Translations under genes and position numbers: made by a program | The notes under the pieces: model-generated | Told to the model about the DNA's origin: nothing | Databases searched by the model: none | What the model saw: the letters and a program-made list of their open reading frames with translations, nothing else | Part shown: positions 1 through 8,484 of the stretch, one piece after another | Layout: the number at the start of each line of letters is the position of its first letter | Numbering within the stretch: position 1 is the first letter of the stretch | From: Inconstantimicrobium porci | GTDB lineage: Bacteria > Bacillota > Clostridia > Clostridiales > Clostridiaceae | DNA: 64,000 nt | Reading direction: 5' to 3' | Assembly: GCF_009696465.1 (NCBI RefSeq) | Contig: NZ_VULX01000006.1 | Location: 52,405 to 116,404 of the forward strand

Positions 1-911
1 ACTGAAGTATGATTAAAGACACCATCACCGTCAAGATCCATCTGTATTATATCACCTGTTTTTAGTTCATTAACAGACTGGACTTCTATACCATGTACAC
101 CATCAGCTTTATTGTTTATTAAGTAATCATAGAATTCTTCAACACCTGTCCAAGAAGGGTATCTGTTGTTATATCCATAATAATACCATTTATAGTTTCC
201 TACGGTAATCATAGGGGCACCACCTGCATATAAAACTTGGGATGCATAATTTGTGCAGTCACCCCCCATATTATCAAAATCACCCCATTGTTTAGGACGT
301 TTGTTCCAGTTTTCAATTTGGTACAGTCTCATCATTCCTCTGTTAAGATTTCTATCATCATCATTAGGAATTACCATTAGATCTGTTTTTTTCTTCTCAA
401 TAAGATCTCTAAATAAGGCTATTTGAATTTCTAGAGATAATTTATTCCTTATATGTTGTTCCTGACTGTTTCTATTAGAATAATTATTATTAACATTTAA
501 ATCTTTATCCTTGAATATTATCCATTTATTTTTAATCTTAGATAACTCAAATTCATGTAGATTAATTCTTAATGTCTCTTTACTTACGTTATCAAATTTC
601 AGAGTTTCTTTAGATTTTACTTTCGCTGTGCATGTATTATTCTCAAAAGTAAGACTACAAAACTCGGTTGTTACATTATAATATATAATTCTGCTGTGAA
701 ATGATTTTATTTTATTTATAAGCAATTCAGTATTTTCATGAAGAACAAAATATAGACTTTCACTACAGATATGTTTTAAATGTGGTTGTTTCAGATTAAT
801 TATTGCATTTGACTGTAGTTTAAAATAATCATCTATCGTTTGTTTAACATTAATCTCATCCTTATTGTTATTAAGTTTTCCATTCATACTAGATGAATTC
901 TGTAATTTCAT
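1..911 (-). CDS. Secreted or surface amidase-domain protein, 3' end outside window
   Basis: The minus-strand frame is open from an ATG at 911 to the window edge (303 codons and no stop). An AGGAG ribosome site lies just upstream, near 914-918. The C-terminal half carries a motif around Asp-Cys-Thr-Asn-Tyr-Ala-Ser-Gln, followed by Trp-Tyr-Tyr-Tyr and a Gly-Asp-Ile-Ile...His-Thr-Ser block. That pattern is characteristic of the putative amidase domain family (Amidase_6, NlpC/P60-like), in which the Cys and His are thought to be catalytic. The N-terminal ~150 residues resemble no domain I know and probably form a separate beta-rich module. No signal peptide is obvious in the first 30 residues, so secretion is uncertain. 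The specific substrate cannot be read from the sequence. Confidence 0.75.
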   Translation of the reverse strand, partial: MKLQNSSSMNGKLNNNKDEINVKQTIDDYFKLQSNAIINLKQPHLKHICSESLYFVLHENTELLINKIKSFHSRIIYYNVTTEFCSLTFENNTCTAKVKSKETLKFDNVSKETLRINLHEFELSKIKNKWIIFKDKDLNVNNNYSNRNSQEQHIRNKLSLEIQIALFRDLIEKKKTDLMVIPNDDDRNLNRGMMRLYQIENWNKRPKQWGDFDNMGGDCTNYASQVLYAGGAPMITVGNYKWYYYGYNNRYPSWTGVEEFYDYLINNKADGVHGIEVQSVNELKTGDIIQMDLDGDGVFNHTS

Positions 912-1079
912 TTTATCTCCTAATATATTTCTATATTTTAATAATATGAATATGGAAAAGTAAATATTAGATGATAATATTGTTACTATATATTACTTTT
1001 GTACATTATTATTGCAAATATATAGTGATATAATAAATATTAATGGGTAGTGAGTTAATATTATTTTGCAGAAGAAGAG

Positions 1080-1202
1080 ATGAAGACATGTAATGCATTT
1101 ATAATAGAAAATAATTTTGAGAATGTATCAAAACCTGAATTACTTGCTTTATATGATGATATTATGAATAAAATAAAAAATATCGCCGAAAAACATATAT
1201 AA
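1080..1202 (+). CDS. Possible small protein, 40 aa
   Basis: An ATG at 1080 opens 40 codons preceded by a purine-rich AGAAGAAGAG stretch that could act as a weak ribosome site. The peptide is acidic and probably helical, ending in a Lys/Ile-rich amphipathic segment. I recognise no family. It lies alone between the divergent amidase gene and uppP. The length and spacing resemble Spo0E-type small regulators, but the Ser-x-x-x-Asp phosphatase motif is not clearly present. It may be spurious. Confidence 0.3.
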   Translation: MKTCNAFIIENNFENVSKPELLALYDDIMNKIKNIAEKHI

Positions 1203-1352
1203 TATATTGTAAAATTGTCATAAATACGTTTGTAAAATCACTCATAAAATGACTAAAATCGCATGTTTAATAAATTTTTAATATAAAAAAACTATCTTTT
1301 TTGAGTTTATTGTTATAAAATAGACATATGATTTTATAAAGGAGTGTAAATA

Positions 1353-2279
1353 ATGGACTTAATATTCATAATAAAGACTATTATTATAGGAATTGTAGAA
1401 GGACTTACAGAGTTTATACCAGTATCTTCTACAGGACATATGATATTAGTTGGACAGCTTATTAATTTTAGCGGTGAATTTGCCAAAATGTTTGAGGTAG
1501 TATGTCAGCTTGCTGCAATTATGGCAGTTGTTGTTTTGTTCTGGAAAAAGATATATACAAGTGTAATACAGTTTTTCAGATATATATGGTTCAAAGTTAT
1601 TGAATTTATTGGCAACGTTGCTGAAGGAAACTTCAAAGAGGGAAGACATAAAAAGAGAATAATAATATCTGAAGAAGATAAGACTGGATTCAGATTTGGA
1701 ATTAATGTAATAGTAGGATCTATTCCTATGATGATCGTTGGTCTTACATGTTACAAGAAAATAAAGAAATTATTCAATCCTAATTCAGTTGTAATTGGAT
1801 TAATAGTTGGAGGTATTTTACTTCTAGTTGTTGAAACAATTTATAAAAATAAGAAGGATAGAACTGATGATATAGATCAGATAAAACCAGTACAGGCTTT
1901 AATAGTTGGATGTTTTCAAGTATTAGCTGTATGGCCTGGAATGTCAAGAAGTTCATCAACAATTGTTGGTGGATGGGTTGGAGGTTTAGCTACATCTGTA
2001 TGTGCTGAATTTTCATTTTTCCTTGCAATACCTGCTATGATTGGTTCAAGTGGTCTTGACTTATTAAAGTTTGACTATTCAATCATGAACTCAACTTACT
2101 GGGTGGCATTAATTCTTGGATGCATAGTATCATTTGTAGTATCACTTGTGGTAATTAAAAAGTTCATAGACTACTTAAAAAAGAAACCAATGAGAGTATT
2201 TGCTATATACAGAATTGCAATTGGTGTGGTTCTAGCTGTTCTAGCATTTGCAAATATCATTACTCTTACTATGGACTAA
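1353..2279 (+). CDS. uppP: Undecaprenyl-diphosphatase (BacA/UppP family)
   Basis: Integral membrane enzyme that dephosphorylates undecaprenyl pyrophosphate, recycling the lipid carrier for peptidoglycan and wall polymers. Its activity also gives bacitracin tolerance. The two signature regions of the family are present: EGLTEFIPVSSTGH (residues 16-29) and PGMSRSS (195-201). Several hydrophobic segments lie between them. The length of 308 aa is somewhat above the usual ~270-280 because of a charged insertion around residues 88-112. A clean AAAGGAG site lies 8 bases before the ATG. The gene is monocistronic, closed by a terminator at 2294-2335. A Bce-type bacitracin-sensing module lies elsewhere in this window (22-27 kb), so two envelope-antibiotic functions are present but not linked. 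Confidence 0.95.
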   Translation: MDLIFIIKTIIIGIVEGLTEFIPVSSTGHMILVGQLINFSGEFAKMFEVVCQLAAIMAVVVLFWKKIYTSVIQFFRYIWFKVIEFIGNVAEGNFKEGRHKKRIIISEEDKTGFRFGINVIVGSIPMMIVGLTCYKKIKKLFNPNSVVIGLIVGGILLLVVETIYKNKKDRTDDIDQIKPVQALIVGCFQVLAVWPGMSRSSSTIVGGWVGGLATSVCAEFSFFLAIPAMIGSSGLDLLKFDYSIMNSTYWVALILGCIVSFVVSLVVIKKFIDYLKKKPMRVFAIYRIAIGVVLAVLAFANIITLTMD

Positions 2280-2293
2280 TATCTAATTTATAT

Positions 2294-2335
2294 AAAAAAC
2301 TTCTGAAAAGTATAGTGCTTTTTAGAAGTTTTTTT
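2294..2335 (+). terminator. Intrinsic terminator after uppP
   Basis: An inverted repeat of the AAAACTTCT type pairs across a short loop and is followed by a run of seven T on the plus strand, directly downstream of the uppP stop. Confidence 0.85.
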
Positions 2336-2418
2336 GTATTAATGCAATTATACAAATGATAAATAATATAGTATAATAAGTATCTATGATATTTAGTATG
2401 AGAAAAGGAGATGATATA

Positions 2419-2976
2419 TTGGTAAATTTCTTTTTGTTAGCAAGTACTAAAGGTAAGAAAATCGAAAATTTATACAGCTTCTATAAGAATAAATCGAAAT
2501 CTATAGACAACTTAAAAGATGCTAATGAACTATTGACTAATGAATATAATAAAATAAATGAATGTATTTTAACAACACTTGAAAGCTTGAGTTTAGAATT
2601 ATCAACAGAAATTACAACTAAATATGGAACTGATGCTGCAAATAAGTTCAGGGATATAGAATTTTTCAAAAAGAAGATCACAAAACTTGTGTTTAGAGAA
2701 GAAGATTTATATTATGCTACAACAATGCTTGAAGAAAACTATGACGAGAGCAAAGATAAAAAAGGCTTCTTCAGTTCAATTGCTGATAAGTTTTCACGTA
2801 AGGAAAAAGAAAGCAATGCATATAGGGAAAAAGTAGTTAAAACATTTAAAAAAGAAAAATTTCAGGATATTGTAAGCAAAAGAGAAGAGGAAGCAATCAA
2901 AATCCTCACTGAAGATATTATGAACATGGAGAGGATTTACAAGGAATTTTGTCTTACAAATGATGCATTAATATAA
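2419..2976 (+). CDS. Hypothetical charged helical protein, 185 aa
   Basis: I do not recognise this protein. It is rich in Lys and Glu with long predicted helices and no membrane segment or signal peptide, so it is probably cytoplasmic. A reading frame extends upstream to an ATG at 2386. However, the AAAAGGAG ribosome site at 2403-2410 lies inside that extension and sits 8 bases before a TTG at 2419, so the TTG is the better start. A Lys/Ser/Phe-rich insert near residues 120-145 looks like a flexible linker. The gene stands alone between uppP and a MATE remnant, with terminators on both sides. Confidence 0.65.
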   Translation: MVNFFLLASTKGKKIENLYSFYKNKSKSIDNLKDANELLTNEYNKINECILTTLESLSLELSTEITTKYGTDAANKFRDIEFFKKKITKLVFREEDLYYATTMLEENYDESKDKKGFFSSIADKFSRKEKESNAYREKVVKTFKKEKFQDIVSKREEEAIKILTEDIMNMERIYKEFCLTNDALI

Positions 2977-3010
2977 AACAGAGAAAATTTTAAAATTATC
3001 TCTGTTTTTT
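2975..3010 (+). terminator. Intrinsic terminator
   Basis: Perfect 10-base arms AAAACAGAGA and TCTCTGTTTT flank a 14-base loop, followed by T residues. It overlaps the end of the 185-aa gene. Confidence 0.85.
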
Positions 3011-3104
3011 ATATTATTATAGAGTCTATTGCATTGTAGTTTTTTTATTCTTTGTATGGTAAAAAAGCAATTATACTTAGACTTAATATTAGGGGGCTAG
3101 ATTA

Positions 3105-3335
3105 ATGAGCAAAAGATTAGATTTAACAGAGGGCAGTATCCTTGAAAAGCTTTTAAAATTATCACTTCCTATTATGGGGACATCTTTTATCCAGATGGCT
3201 TATAATATGACGGATATGCTTCTTGTAGGAAAGATGGGTAGTGATGCTGTTACAAGCATTATTAAAGGAATATTGCTATTTACAATATTTATGTTTTTAT
3301 TCAAAACAAAAAAACTATACAAAGTACATAAATAA
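3105..3335 (+). pseudogene. MATE exporter remnant with internal in-frame deletion
   Basis: The first ~48 residues match the start of MATE-family sodium- or proton-driven multidrug exporters (Leu-Pro-Ile-Met-Gly-Thr...Tyr-Asn-Met-Thr-Asp...Val-Gly-Lys-Met-Gly-Ser-Asp-Ala). The last ~28 residues look like the C-terminal helix and basic tail of the same family. A MATE protein is ~450 aa, but this frame is 76 aa, so roughly 370-380 codons from the middle are gone without breaking the frame. The ribosome site (AGGGGG, 9 bases before ATG) is intact. The peptide cannot transport. An intact MATE paralogue lies at 20780-22171. Confidence 0.8.
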
Positions 3336-3419
3336 TATGACACATATATATAATATAGTGTCATTTTAAATCAGTCATTTATATAATATAGAGAATAAAT
3401 ATATAAAATTGGTGATTAT

Positions 3420-3572
3420 ATGAGTGACTCTGAAATTAAAGACATACTTGTTGCTCTGATAAATAATAACAGGTTTCCAACAAGTGATAATATTGAATCT
3501 TTAGCCAAGTCTGCCTCTAAATTTGTAAAAATAATGAGAGATAAGGTTGGAGAAAAGGATGATTATCAATAA
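3420..3572 (+). CDS. Small hypothetical protein, 50 aa
   Basis: The ATG at 3420 is preceded by GGTGAT, a weak ribosome site. The 50-residue product is charged and probably forms two helices. No family was recognised. It is followed by a terminator at 3609-3645, which supports it being a transcribed unit. The stretch 3336-3756 holds nothing else that I can read. Confidence 0.45.
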   Translation: MSDSEIKDILVALINNNRFPTSDNIESLAKSASKFVKIMRDKVGEKDDYQ

Positions 3573-3608
3573 AGTTATACATTATACTTTACAATAATTT
3601 ACCTTCTA

Positions 3609-3645
3609 AAAAGTGTAAAGAGAAAAACACACTCCTTACACTTTA
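3609..3645 (+). terminator. Intrinsic terminator
   Basis: Arms of the AAGTGTAA-GAG type pair with CTC-TTACACTT across a short A-rich loop, downstream of the 50-aa gene. Confidence 0.7.
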
Positions 3646-3756
3646 TTTATAATTTTTTGTGATATAGATACACAGCATATCTTTGTAAATGTATACATAT
3701 GATGTATTGTAGTTAATTACAGCTACAGTATTATTTGCGTATATGGAGGTTTATTA

Positions 3757-5202
3757 ATGGTATCATTTTTTGTTTCATTATGTTTATTAATTATAGGATA
3801 TTTTATCTATGGTAAATTTGTAGACAAGATATTTGGTACGAATGACTTAAACAAAACACCAGCAGTTACAATGAATGATGGAGTAGACTTTGTACCTATG
3901 AGCTGGACTAAAATATTCCTTATACAATTTTTGAACATAGCTGGTCTTGGGCCAATATTTGGAGCAGTATCAGGTGCATTGTGGGGACCAACAGCGTTTT
4001 TATGGATAGTTTTCGGCTGCATATTTGGTGGAGCAGTTCATGATTATTTTACAGGTGTTTTATCAATGAGAAATAAAGGTGCTACAGTATCAGAACTAGT
4101 AGGTAAGTATATAGGTAAATGGCCAAGAATTATAATGATTGGCTTTTCTGTCATTTTACTTGTTTTAGTTGGAGTAGTATTTTTAACAGGTCCAGCAGAT
4201 CTTCTAAAAATTCTTACAGGGCAGAACAGATGGATATTTGTTGTTATTATAATGATTTATTATATTTTAGCAACATTAATGCCAATAGATAAGCTTATAG
4301 GTAGAATATATCCTTTATTCGGTATATGTCTTCTTGTGATGGCCTTTGGTGTAGCTGGTGGAATACTAATCGAGGGATATAATATTCCTGAAATTCAGTT
4401 AACTAATTTACATCCTGAAGGTACACCGATATTTCCTTTTCTATTTATAACAATCGCATGTGGTGCTGTATCTGGATTTCATGCAACACAGTCACCTATT
4501 ATGGCACGATGTGTTAAAAAAGAAAGTGATGCAAGAAAAATATTCTATGGAGCAATGGTTGCAGAAGGAATTGTGGCATTAATATGGGCTGCTGCAGCAA
4601 TGTCATTCTTTGGAGGTACTAAAGGATTAAGTTCAGCTCTTTCTAATGGAGGCCCATCAGCAGTGGTAAATACAATATGCAATTCAGTGATTGGAAAAGT
4701 CGGTGCAGTCCTTGCTATACTTGGTGTAGTTGTATGTCCTATAACTTCTGGAGATACTGCGTTTAGGAGTGCAAGACTAACAATAGCAGAATGTTTCAAG
4801 ATGGACCAGAAAAAGATAGTAAACAGATTTAAAATAGCTGTGCCATTATTTGCTGCAGGAGCTTTATTAACTATAATTAATTTTGATATTATATGGAGAT
4901 ATTTTGCCTGGGCCAACCAAACCTTGGCAATGATTATGCTTTGGGCTGCTGCATCTTATCTTGTCCAAGCTAAAAAACACCATTGGATTTGTTCACTTCC
5001 TGCGGTTTTTATGTCTGCAGTAACATCTTCATATATACTCCAGGCTAAAGAAGGATTAAGACTATCAGCAACTTTTTCAAATTGCGTAGGCATAGTGTTT
5101 GCAATAGCATTATTTGGAGCATTTATAAATTATACAAACAAAAATAATAATGATGAAGTAAAACTTTCACCTGATAATAATCCATCTAATTGGTATATAT
5201 AA
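3757..5202 (+). CDS. cstA: CstA-family carbon starvation protein (peptide/pyruvate transporter)
   Basis: Polytopic membrane transporter of the CstA family. Characterised members take up peptides or pyruvate when preferred carbon is scarce. Family features visible are Ile-Gly-Tyr-Phe-Ile-Tyr-Gly-Lys near the N-terminus, the conserved Leu-Asn-Ile-Ala-Gly-Leu-Gly-Pro-Ile-Phe-Gly-Ala block (about residues 68-80), Gly-Phe-His-Ala-Thr-Gln-Ser and Thr-Ser-Gly-Asp-Thr-Ala-Phe-Arg. The length of 481 aa fits the short CstA class found in clostridia, compared with ~700 aa in E. coli. A TATGGAGG site precedes the ATG. It is monocistronic with its own terminator. No LytS/LytT-type regulator, a common partner of pyruvate-responsive members, is adjacent. 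Confidence 0.93.
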   Translation: MVSFFVSLCLLIIGYFIYGKFVDKIFGTNDLNKTPAVTMNDGVDFVPMSWTKIFLIQFLNIAGLGPIFGAVSGALWGPTAFLWIVFGCIFGGAVHDYFTGVLSMRNKGATVSELVGKYIGKWPRIIMIGFSVILLVLVGVVFLTGPADLLKILTGQNRWIFVVIIMIYYILATLMPIDKLIGRIYPLFGICLLVMAFGVAGGILIEGYNIPEIQLTNLHPEGTPIFPFLFITIACGAVSGFHATQSPIMARCVKKESDARKIFYGAMVAEGIVALIWAAAAMSFFGGTKGLSSALSNGGPSAVVNTICNSVIGKVGAVLAILGVVVCPITSGDTAFRSARLTIAECFKMDQKKIVNRFKIAVPLFAAGALLTIINFDIIWRYFAWANQTLAMIMLWAAASYLVQAKKHHWICSLPAVFMSAVTSSYILQAKEGLRLSATFSNCVGIVFAIALFGAFINYTNKNNNDEVKLSPDNNPSNWYI

Positions 5203-5234
5203 ATCAGCTTAGAATAATTCTGCTTATAAATATT

Positions 5235-5266
5235 AAAAGGACACACATTAAAGTGTCCTTTTAATA
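5235..5266 (+). terminator. Intrinsic terminator after cstA
   Basis: Perfect arms AAAAGGACAC and GTGTCCTTTT with an 8-base loop. Confidence 0.85.
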
Positions 5267-5333
5267 TAAATATTTTAACTGATTTTTTTACTTTATACCT
5301 ATAATACTTTTTAATAAATTATTATATTAATAA

Positions 5334-5660
5334 CATATTCTAAAAAAAATATATGAAAATAATAACGCATGGTTTACCCTAGCGGATTTACCAAACAGCA
5401 CTAGAAAAGTTGAATCTGTAGGTGGTAGTATAAGTCAAAGTTGTAAACTTGAAGATCTTAAAAAGAATGGTTATAAACTTAAAGGAACACTTTTTGAAGA
5501 GTACATCAATCTTGTGGCTACTGAAAAAGTCGATATTGAACAACTAGAGAAGAAAGCAAGTGAAGATGTTATCCATGGAGCTTCAATGCGATATGGACAT
5601 ACTGTTGTTGGTGTTAATTATAATTCAGGAGATGTACGTGTTTCAGTAATGATATATTAA
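5334..5660 (+). pseudogene. C-terminal remnant of an unidentified gene
   Basis: A frame is open for about 108 codons to a TAA at 5658, but it has no usable start codon or ribosome site and is preceded by a TAA at 5331. The residues have normal coding composition, for example Ala-Trp-Phe-Thr-Leu-Ala-Asp-Leu-Pro and a C-terminal Val-Arg-Val-Ser-Val-Met-Ile-Tyr. It therefore looks like the 3' end of a lost gene rather than random sequence. I do not recognise the family. It abuts an IS3 remnant, which may have caused the truncation. Confidence 0.5.
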
Positions 5661-5700
5661 AAAATATATCATTACTATTGCCAATAAGAAAAGAGGTTAA

Positions 5701-6249
5701 AATGAAGAATTAAAATCCGCTATTATACGTATATATAAAGCTAATAAAGGCATCTATGGTGCTCCTAGAATCCACCATATACTTAAATTAAAAGGCTTCA
5801 ATGTATCATTGAAAAGAGTTCAAAGAAGAATGACTGAACTTGGGCTTTGTGCAATAACAGTAAAAAAATACAAACCGCATTCAAATAAAAAAGTAGCAGA
5901 AGGTTTGGAAAACGTTTTGAAGAGAGATTTTACAACTACATCTATTAATGAAAAATGGGTAGGAGATATTATATATATTAGTAATGATTTAAAGCAACTG
6001 TGTAAAGAATTTAATATTACACAATCTTTTAGTAAAAAAGGTTGTCCATATTACAATGCATGCATAGAATCTTTCCACTTTTCAATAAAGAAGGAAGAAA
6101 TCTATAGAACTACATATCGTACCTTCGAAGAAGCTAATATAGCAATATTTAAATATATTGAAGGTTGGTATAATAGAAAAAGACTACACTCTTCGATTAA
6201 TTACATGACTCCAGATCAATGTGAATTACTGGCTAGAAGTGTAATATAA
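5701..6249 (+). pseudogene. IS3-family transposase OrfB, N-truncated and internally deleted
   Basis: The frame begins after a TAA at 5698 with no start codon. It reads through the HTH_21-type region (Tyr-Gly-Ala-Pro-Arg-Ile, then Arg-Arg-Met-Thr-Glu-Leu-Gly-Leu) and the start of the integrase core (Trp-Val-Gly-Asp-Ile-Ile-Tyr-Ile). It then jumps to the end of the core (Cys-Pro-Tyr-Tyr-Asn-Ala-Cys-Ile-Glu-Ser-Phe-His) and the family C-terminus. The segment that normally carries the second catalytic Asp, about 70 residues, is missing, so the DDE triad is incomplete and the element is dead. The tail at 6250-6290 resembles an IS3 right end. No upstream orfA or left inverted repeat was found. Confidence 0.85.
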
Positions 6250-6282
6250 AAAAGTTTGACTTTTTGTGTCCAAAATATTGAC

Positions 6283-6540
6283 ATAAGACCAGTTTGTAAC
6301 GCCTTAAGCTTAAACAAACTAGATAGTGTTTTTACTGTTATAAAAGATGAAAATTTCATCATCTATAAGGATCATAAAAATTTAAGCAGTGAAAAATTCA
6401 AGAAAATAACAGATGAATTATATAACTGCAGCAAAATACAGTACGATAAAGAATGTTATAAATATTTAATTGCATTTATTCAAAAAAATAATTTGAAAGA
6501 TAAAGTTGAAAAAATTAAAGATAAAATTATTTTTGATTAA
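6283..6540 (+). pseudogene. C-terminal fragment, possibly STAS-domain protein, cut by the IS3 element
   Basis: The frame runs out of the IS3 right end and continues for ~86 codons to a TAA at 6538. The segment Ala-Leu-Ser-Leu-Asn-Lys-Leu-Asp-Ser-Val-Phe-Thr-Val resembles the last helix and strand of STAS domains (anti-sigma factor antagonists). The remainder is a Lys-rich helical tail that I do not recognise. There is no start codon of its own. It is best read as the 3' part of a gene interrupted by the insertion. The STAS assignment is tentative. Confidence 0.4.
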
Positions 6541-6580
6541 TAATTTTATCTACAAAACAGCAAGATAAAGAAATAACAAT

Positions 6581-6617
6581 AAAGAGAAGTAATTATTGAT
6601 TTTTTGCACTTCTCTTT
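6581..6617 (+). terminator. Intrinsic terminator
   Basis: Perfect 10-base arms AAAGAGAAGT and ACTTCTCTTT. Confidence 0.7.
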
Positions 6618-6630
6618 TCATTTTAGACCT

Positions 6631-6664
6631 AACATAGCGCATAATCTATATTATGCGCTATGTT
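6631..6664. repeat. Perfect 14-base inverted repeat between convergent genes
   Basis: Arms AACATAGCGCATAA and TTATGCGCTATGTT flank a 6-base loop. It sits between the end of the plus-strand remnant and the end of the minus-strand gene at 6701. It could act as a terminator for the minus-strand gene, although the T tract is weak. Confidence 0.6.
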
Positions 6665-6700
6665 ATTTCTATCTCCCCTTATTTGTTATTATTGTATTTT

Positions 6701-7339
6701 TTAAAATGTAATATATACACCTACAGCATCATCTAGATGATAAAATCTTAAATTACATTTTTTCATTTTAATATCAACAGTTTTTTTCTCATCTTTATAA
6801 AATCCTTTGTCAGAGAGTTTTTTATCTAATTCATCATAATCAACTTGTTCATCTGTAGCACATGGCAGCATCTGTTTAAAGTCATCACCATTCGCCTTAA
6901 ATGGCTTATCAAAATGAATTGTCATCTGAGGATTAGAAAGTGACTGTTTATTTCTCGATAATGTCATTTGCAGTGTAACATCTTTAAACACCCTTGGTTT
7001 AGTGTTTGGTCCTTTAAACCATACCCTATCACTTCCGTTATAATACTGAATAGGTTTTAGTGCTTTAGCCTCATGATAATTTTTCCTATATATCCTTGCA
7101 ACATTTTTATATTCTGGCTTATTTCTGTACTTTTCTGTATCTCTATTAATAACTGATTGTACATTTCGTGACATTGTATTAAATTTGTCAGCTACATCTC
7201 TTGAACCATATTTAGTATACTTTGATATTTCAACATTTAGAAACCTCTTAGCAATATTTGTAGGCTGTATAAATCCTTTTACGCATAAAAATAATACAGC
7301 TATAATTGCAAAGATAATACCGATTTTTTTAATTTTCAA
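6701..7339 (-). CDS. Membrane-anchored hypothetical protein, 213 aa
   Basis: I do not recognise the family. The first ~25 residues hold a basic start and one hydrophobic segment (Ile-Gly-Ile-Ile-Phe-Ala-Ile-Ile-Ala-Val-Leu-Phe-Leu). The rest is hydrophilic, so it is probably anchored with an outward-facing domain, or is a secreted protein. A GGGGG ribosome site at 7346-7350 lies 6 bases before a TTG at 7339, which I take as the start. The longer frame from an ATG at 7375 would place that site inside the gene. It is transcribed divergently from the Xer-type recombinase, with a strong palindrome between them. Confidence 0.65.
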   Translation of the reverse strand: MKIKKIGIIFAIIAVLFLCVKGFIQPTNIAKRFLNVEISKYTKYGSRDVADKFNTMSRNVQSVINRDTEKYRNKPEYKNVARIYRKNYHEAKALKPIQYYNGSDRVWFKGPNTKPRVFKDVTLQMTLSRNKQSLSNPQMTIHFDKPFKANGDDFKQMLPCATDEQVDYDELDKKLSDKGFYKDEKKTVDIKMKKCNLRFYHLDDAVGVYITF

Positions 7340-7393
7340 AAATATCCCCCTACTTATAATGTTAATATTACACATTTAAGGTATAATATTATA

Positions 7394-7421
7394 ACAATTA
7401 TTATACTATTATAATAATTGT
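7394..7421. promoter_or_regulatory. Perfect 12-base inverted repeat in a divergent promoter region
   Basis: Arms ACAATTATTATA and TATAATAATTGT surround CTAT. It lies between the divergent genes at 7339 (minus) and 7486 (plus), where a shared operator would be expected. The high AT content weakens the inference. Confidence 0.4.
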
Positions 7422-7485
7422 TTAATCAAATCATATTTATCAAACAATACAAAATCTGATATAATGCTATTTAGGTGGTGAAATA

Positions 7486-8481
7486 ATGGGCAAGGATCAT
7501 ATTAAAGATACAAATTTAAAAAGCGAATATCCATTAAGACTTAAAGCATTTAATACTTATATGGATTCTGTCAAAGGTTCTTCTGAGAATACAACGTTAA
7601 GTTATTCAAGAGATCTGATGATGTTTTTTAGATTTTTAAAAATACAAAGAAATTTATGTGATAAAAATACTCATTTTGAAGAAATAAATGTTAGCGATAT
7701 TAAGGATGATTTCTATAAACAGGTCACTCTAACTGAAATGTACGATTTCTTAGTCTTTTCAAAGAAACAACTAAAAAACAGTAGTGCTACTATTTCTAGG
7801 AAAATAGCAAGTTTAAGGGCCTTCTTCTCTTTTCTGCATAGAAAACTTCAAGTTATCGATATTGATTACTCACTCGATCTTGATAATCCAAAGATAGGTA
7901 AAAGAAAGATTAAGTATATGGATCTTGCTGAAGCGCAGAATCTTTTAGACAGCGTTAAAAGCCGTAACTATACGAGAGATTACTGCATCCTTACACTATT
8001 CTTAAACTGTGGCTTAAGACTAGCTGAGCTTTGTAGCATCGATATTTCTCATATTAAGAACGATACTATAAGGATCATTGGCAAAGGAGATAAAGAGCGT
8101 TTTGTTTATCTTAACGAATCTTCACTTTCCGCCATTGAAGCATATCTACCTGATAGAAAAGCAAAACTCGACTCTCTATCCTCGCCTACTGAAAAAGAAG
8201 CTTTATTCATCTCAGAAAGAGGAAATAGAATTGCAAAACGCACTGTTCAGGAAATTGTTGAAAAACAACTTAGGAATGCTGGAATATCAGGGCAAGGGCT
8301 TTCTACACATAAACTTAGACATACTGCTGCTACTCTACTCTATAAATACGGAAAGGTAGATATACTTGTACTCAAAGAAATTTTAGGGCATGAAAATATT
8401 TCAACAACACAGATTTATACTCATACTGATAATGATATGATAAGAAATGCAGTAAAAGTTAACCCGCTTAATAAACTTTAA
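7486..8481 (+). CDS. Tyrosine recombinase of the XerC/XerD type
   Basis: Site-specific tyrosine recombinase with an N-terminal SAM-like core-binding domain (about residues 12-125) and a C-terminal catalytic domain (about 140-325). The catalytic residues are visible: Arg178 (LRLAEL), Lys200 or Lys203 (GKGDKER), His275 and Arg278 (THKLRHT), His302 (LGHEN) and the nucleophile Tyr311 (IYTHTD). At 331 aa it is about 30 longer than XerC/XerD because of an N-terminal extension and an insertion near 60-80. Such proteins resolve chromosome dimers at dif or act as element integrases. No phage genes surround it, which favours a housekeeping Xer. The ribosome site is AGGTGG, 8 bases before the ATG. Confidence 0.9.
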   Translation: MGKDHIKDTNLKSEYPLRLKAFNTYMDSVKGSSENTTLSYSRDLMMFFRFLKIQRNLCDKNTHFEEINVSDIKDDFYKQVTLTEMYDFLVFSKKQLKNSSATISRKIASLRAFFSFLHRKLQVIDIDYSLDLDNPKIGKRKIKYMDLAEAQNLLDSVKSRNYTRDYCILTLFLNCGLRLAELCSIDISHIKNDTIRIIGKGDKERFVYLNESSLSAIEAYLPDRKAKLDSLSSPTEKEALFISERGNRIAKRTVQEIVEKQLRNAGISGQGLSTHKLRHTAATLLYKYGKVDILVLKEILGHENISTTQIYTHTDNDMIRNAVKVNPLNKL

Positions 8482-8484
8482 TGC

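Noticed and set aside
4545..4916. Minus-strand 123-aa ORF in cstA
   Set aside because: It is antisense to conserved CstA transmembrane segments and has no start signal.
8078..8359. Second-frame 93-aa ORF inside the Xer-type gene
   Set aside because: The overlapping frame carries all catalytic residues of a tyrosine recombinase; this one is a shadow.
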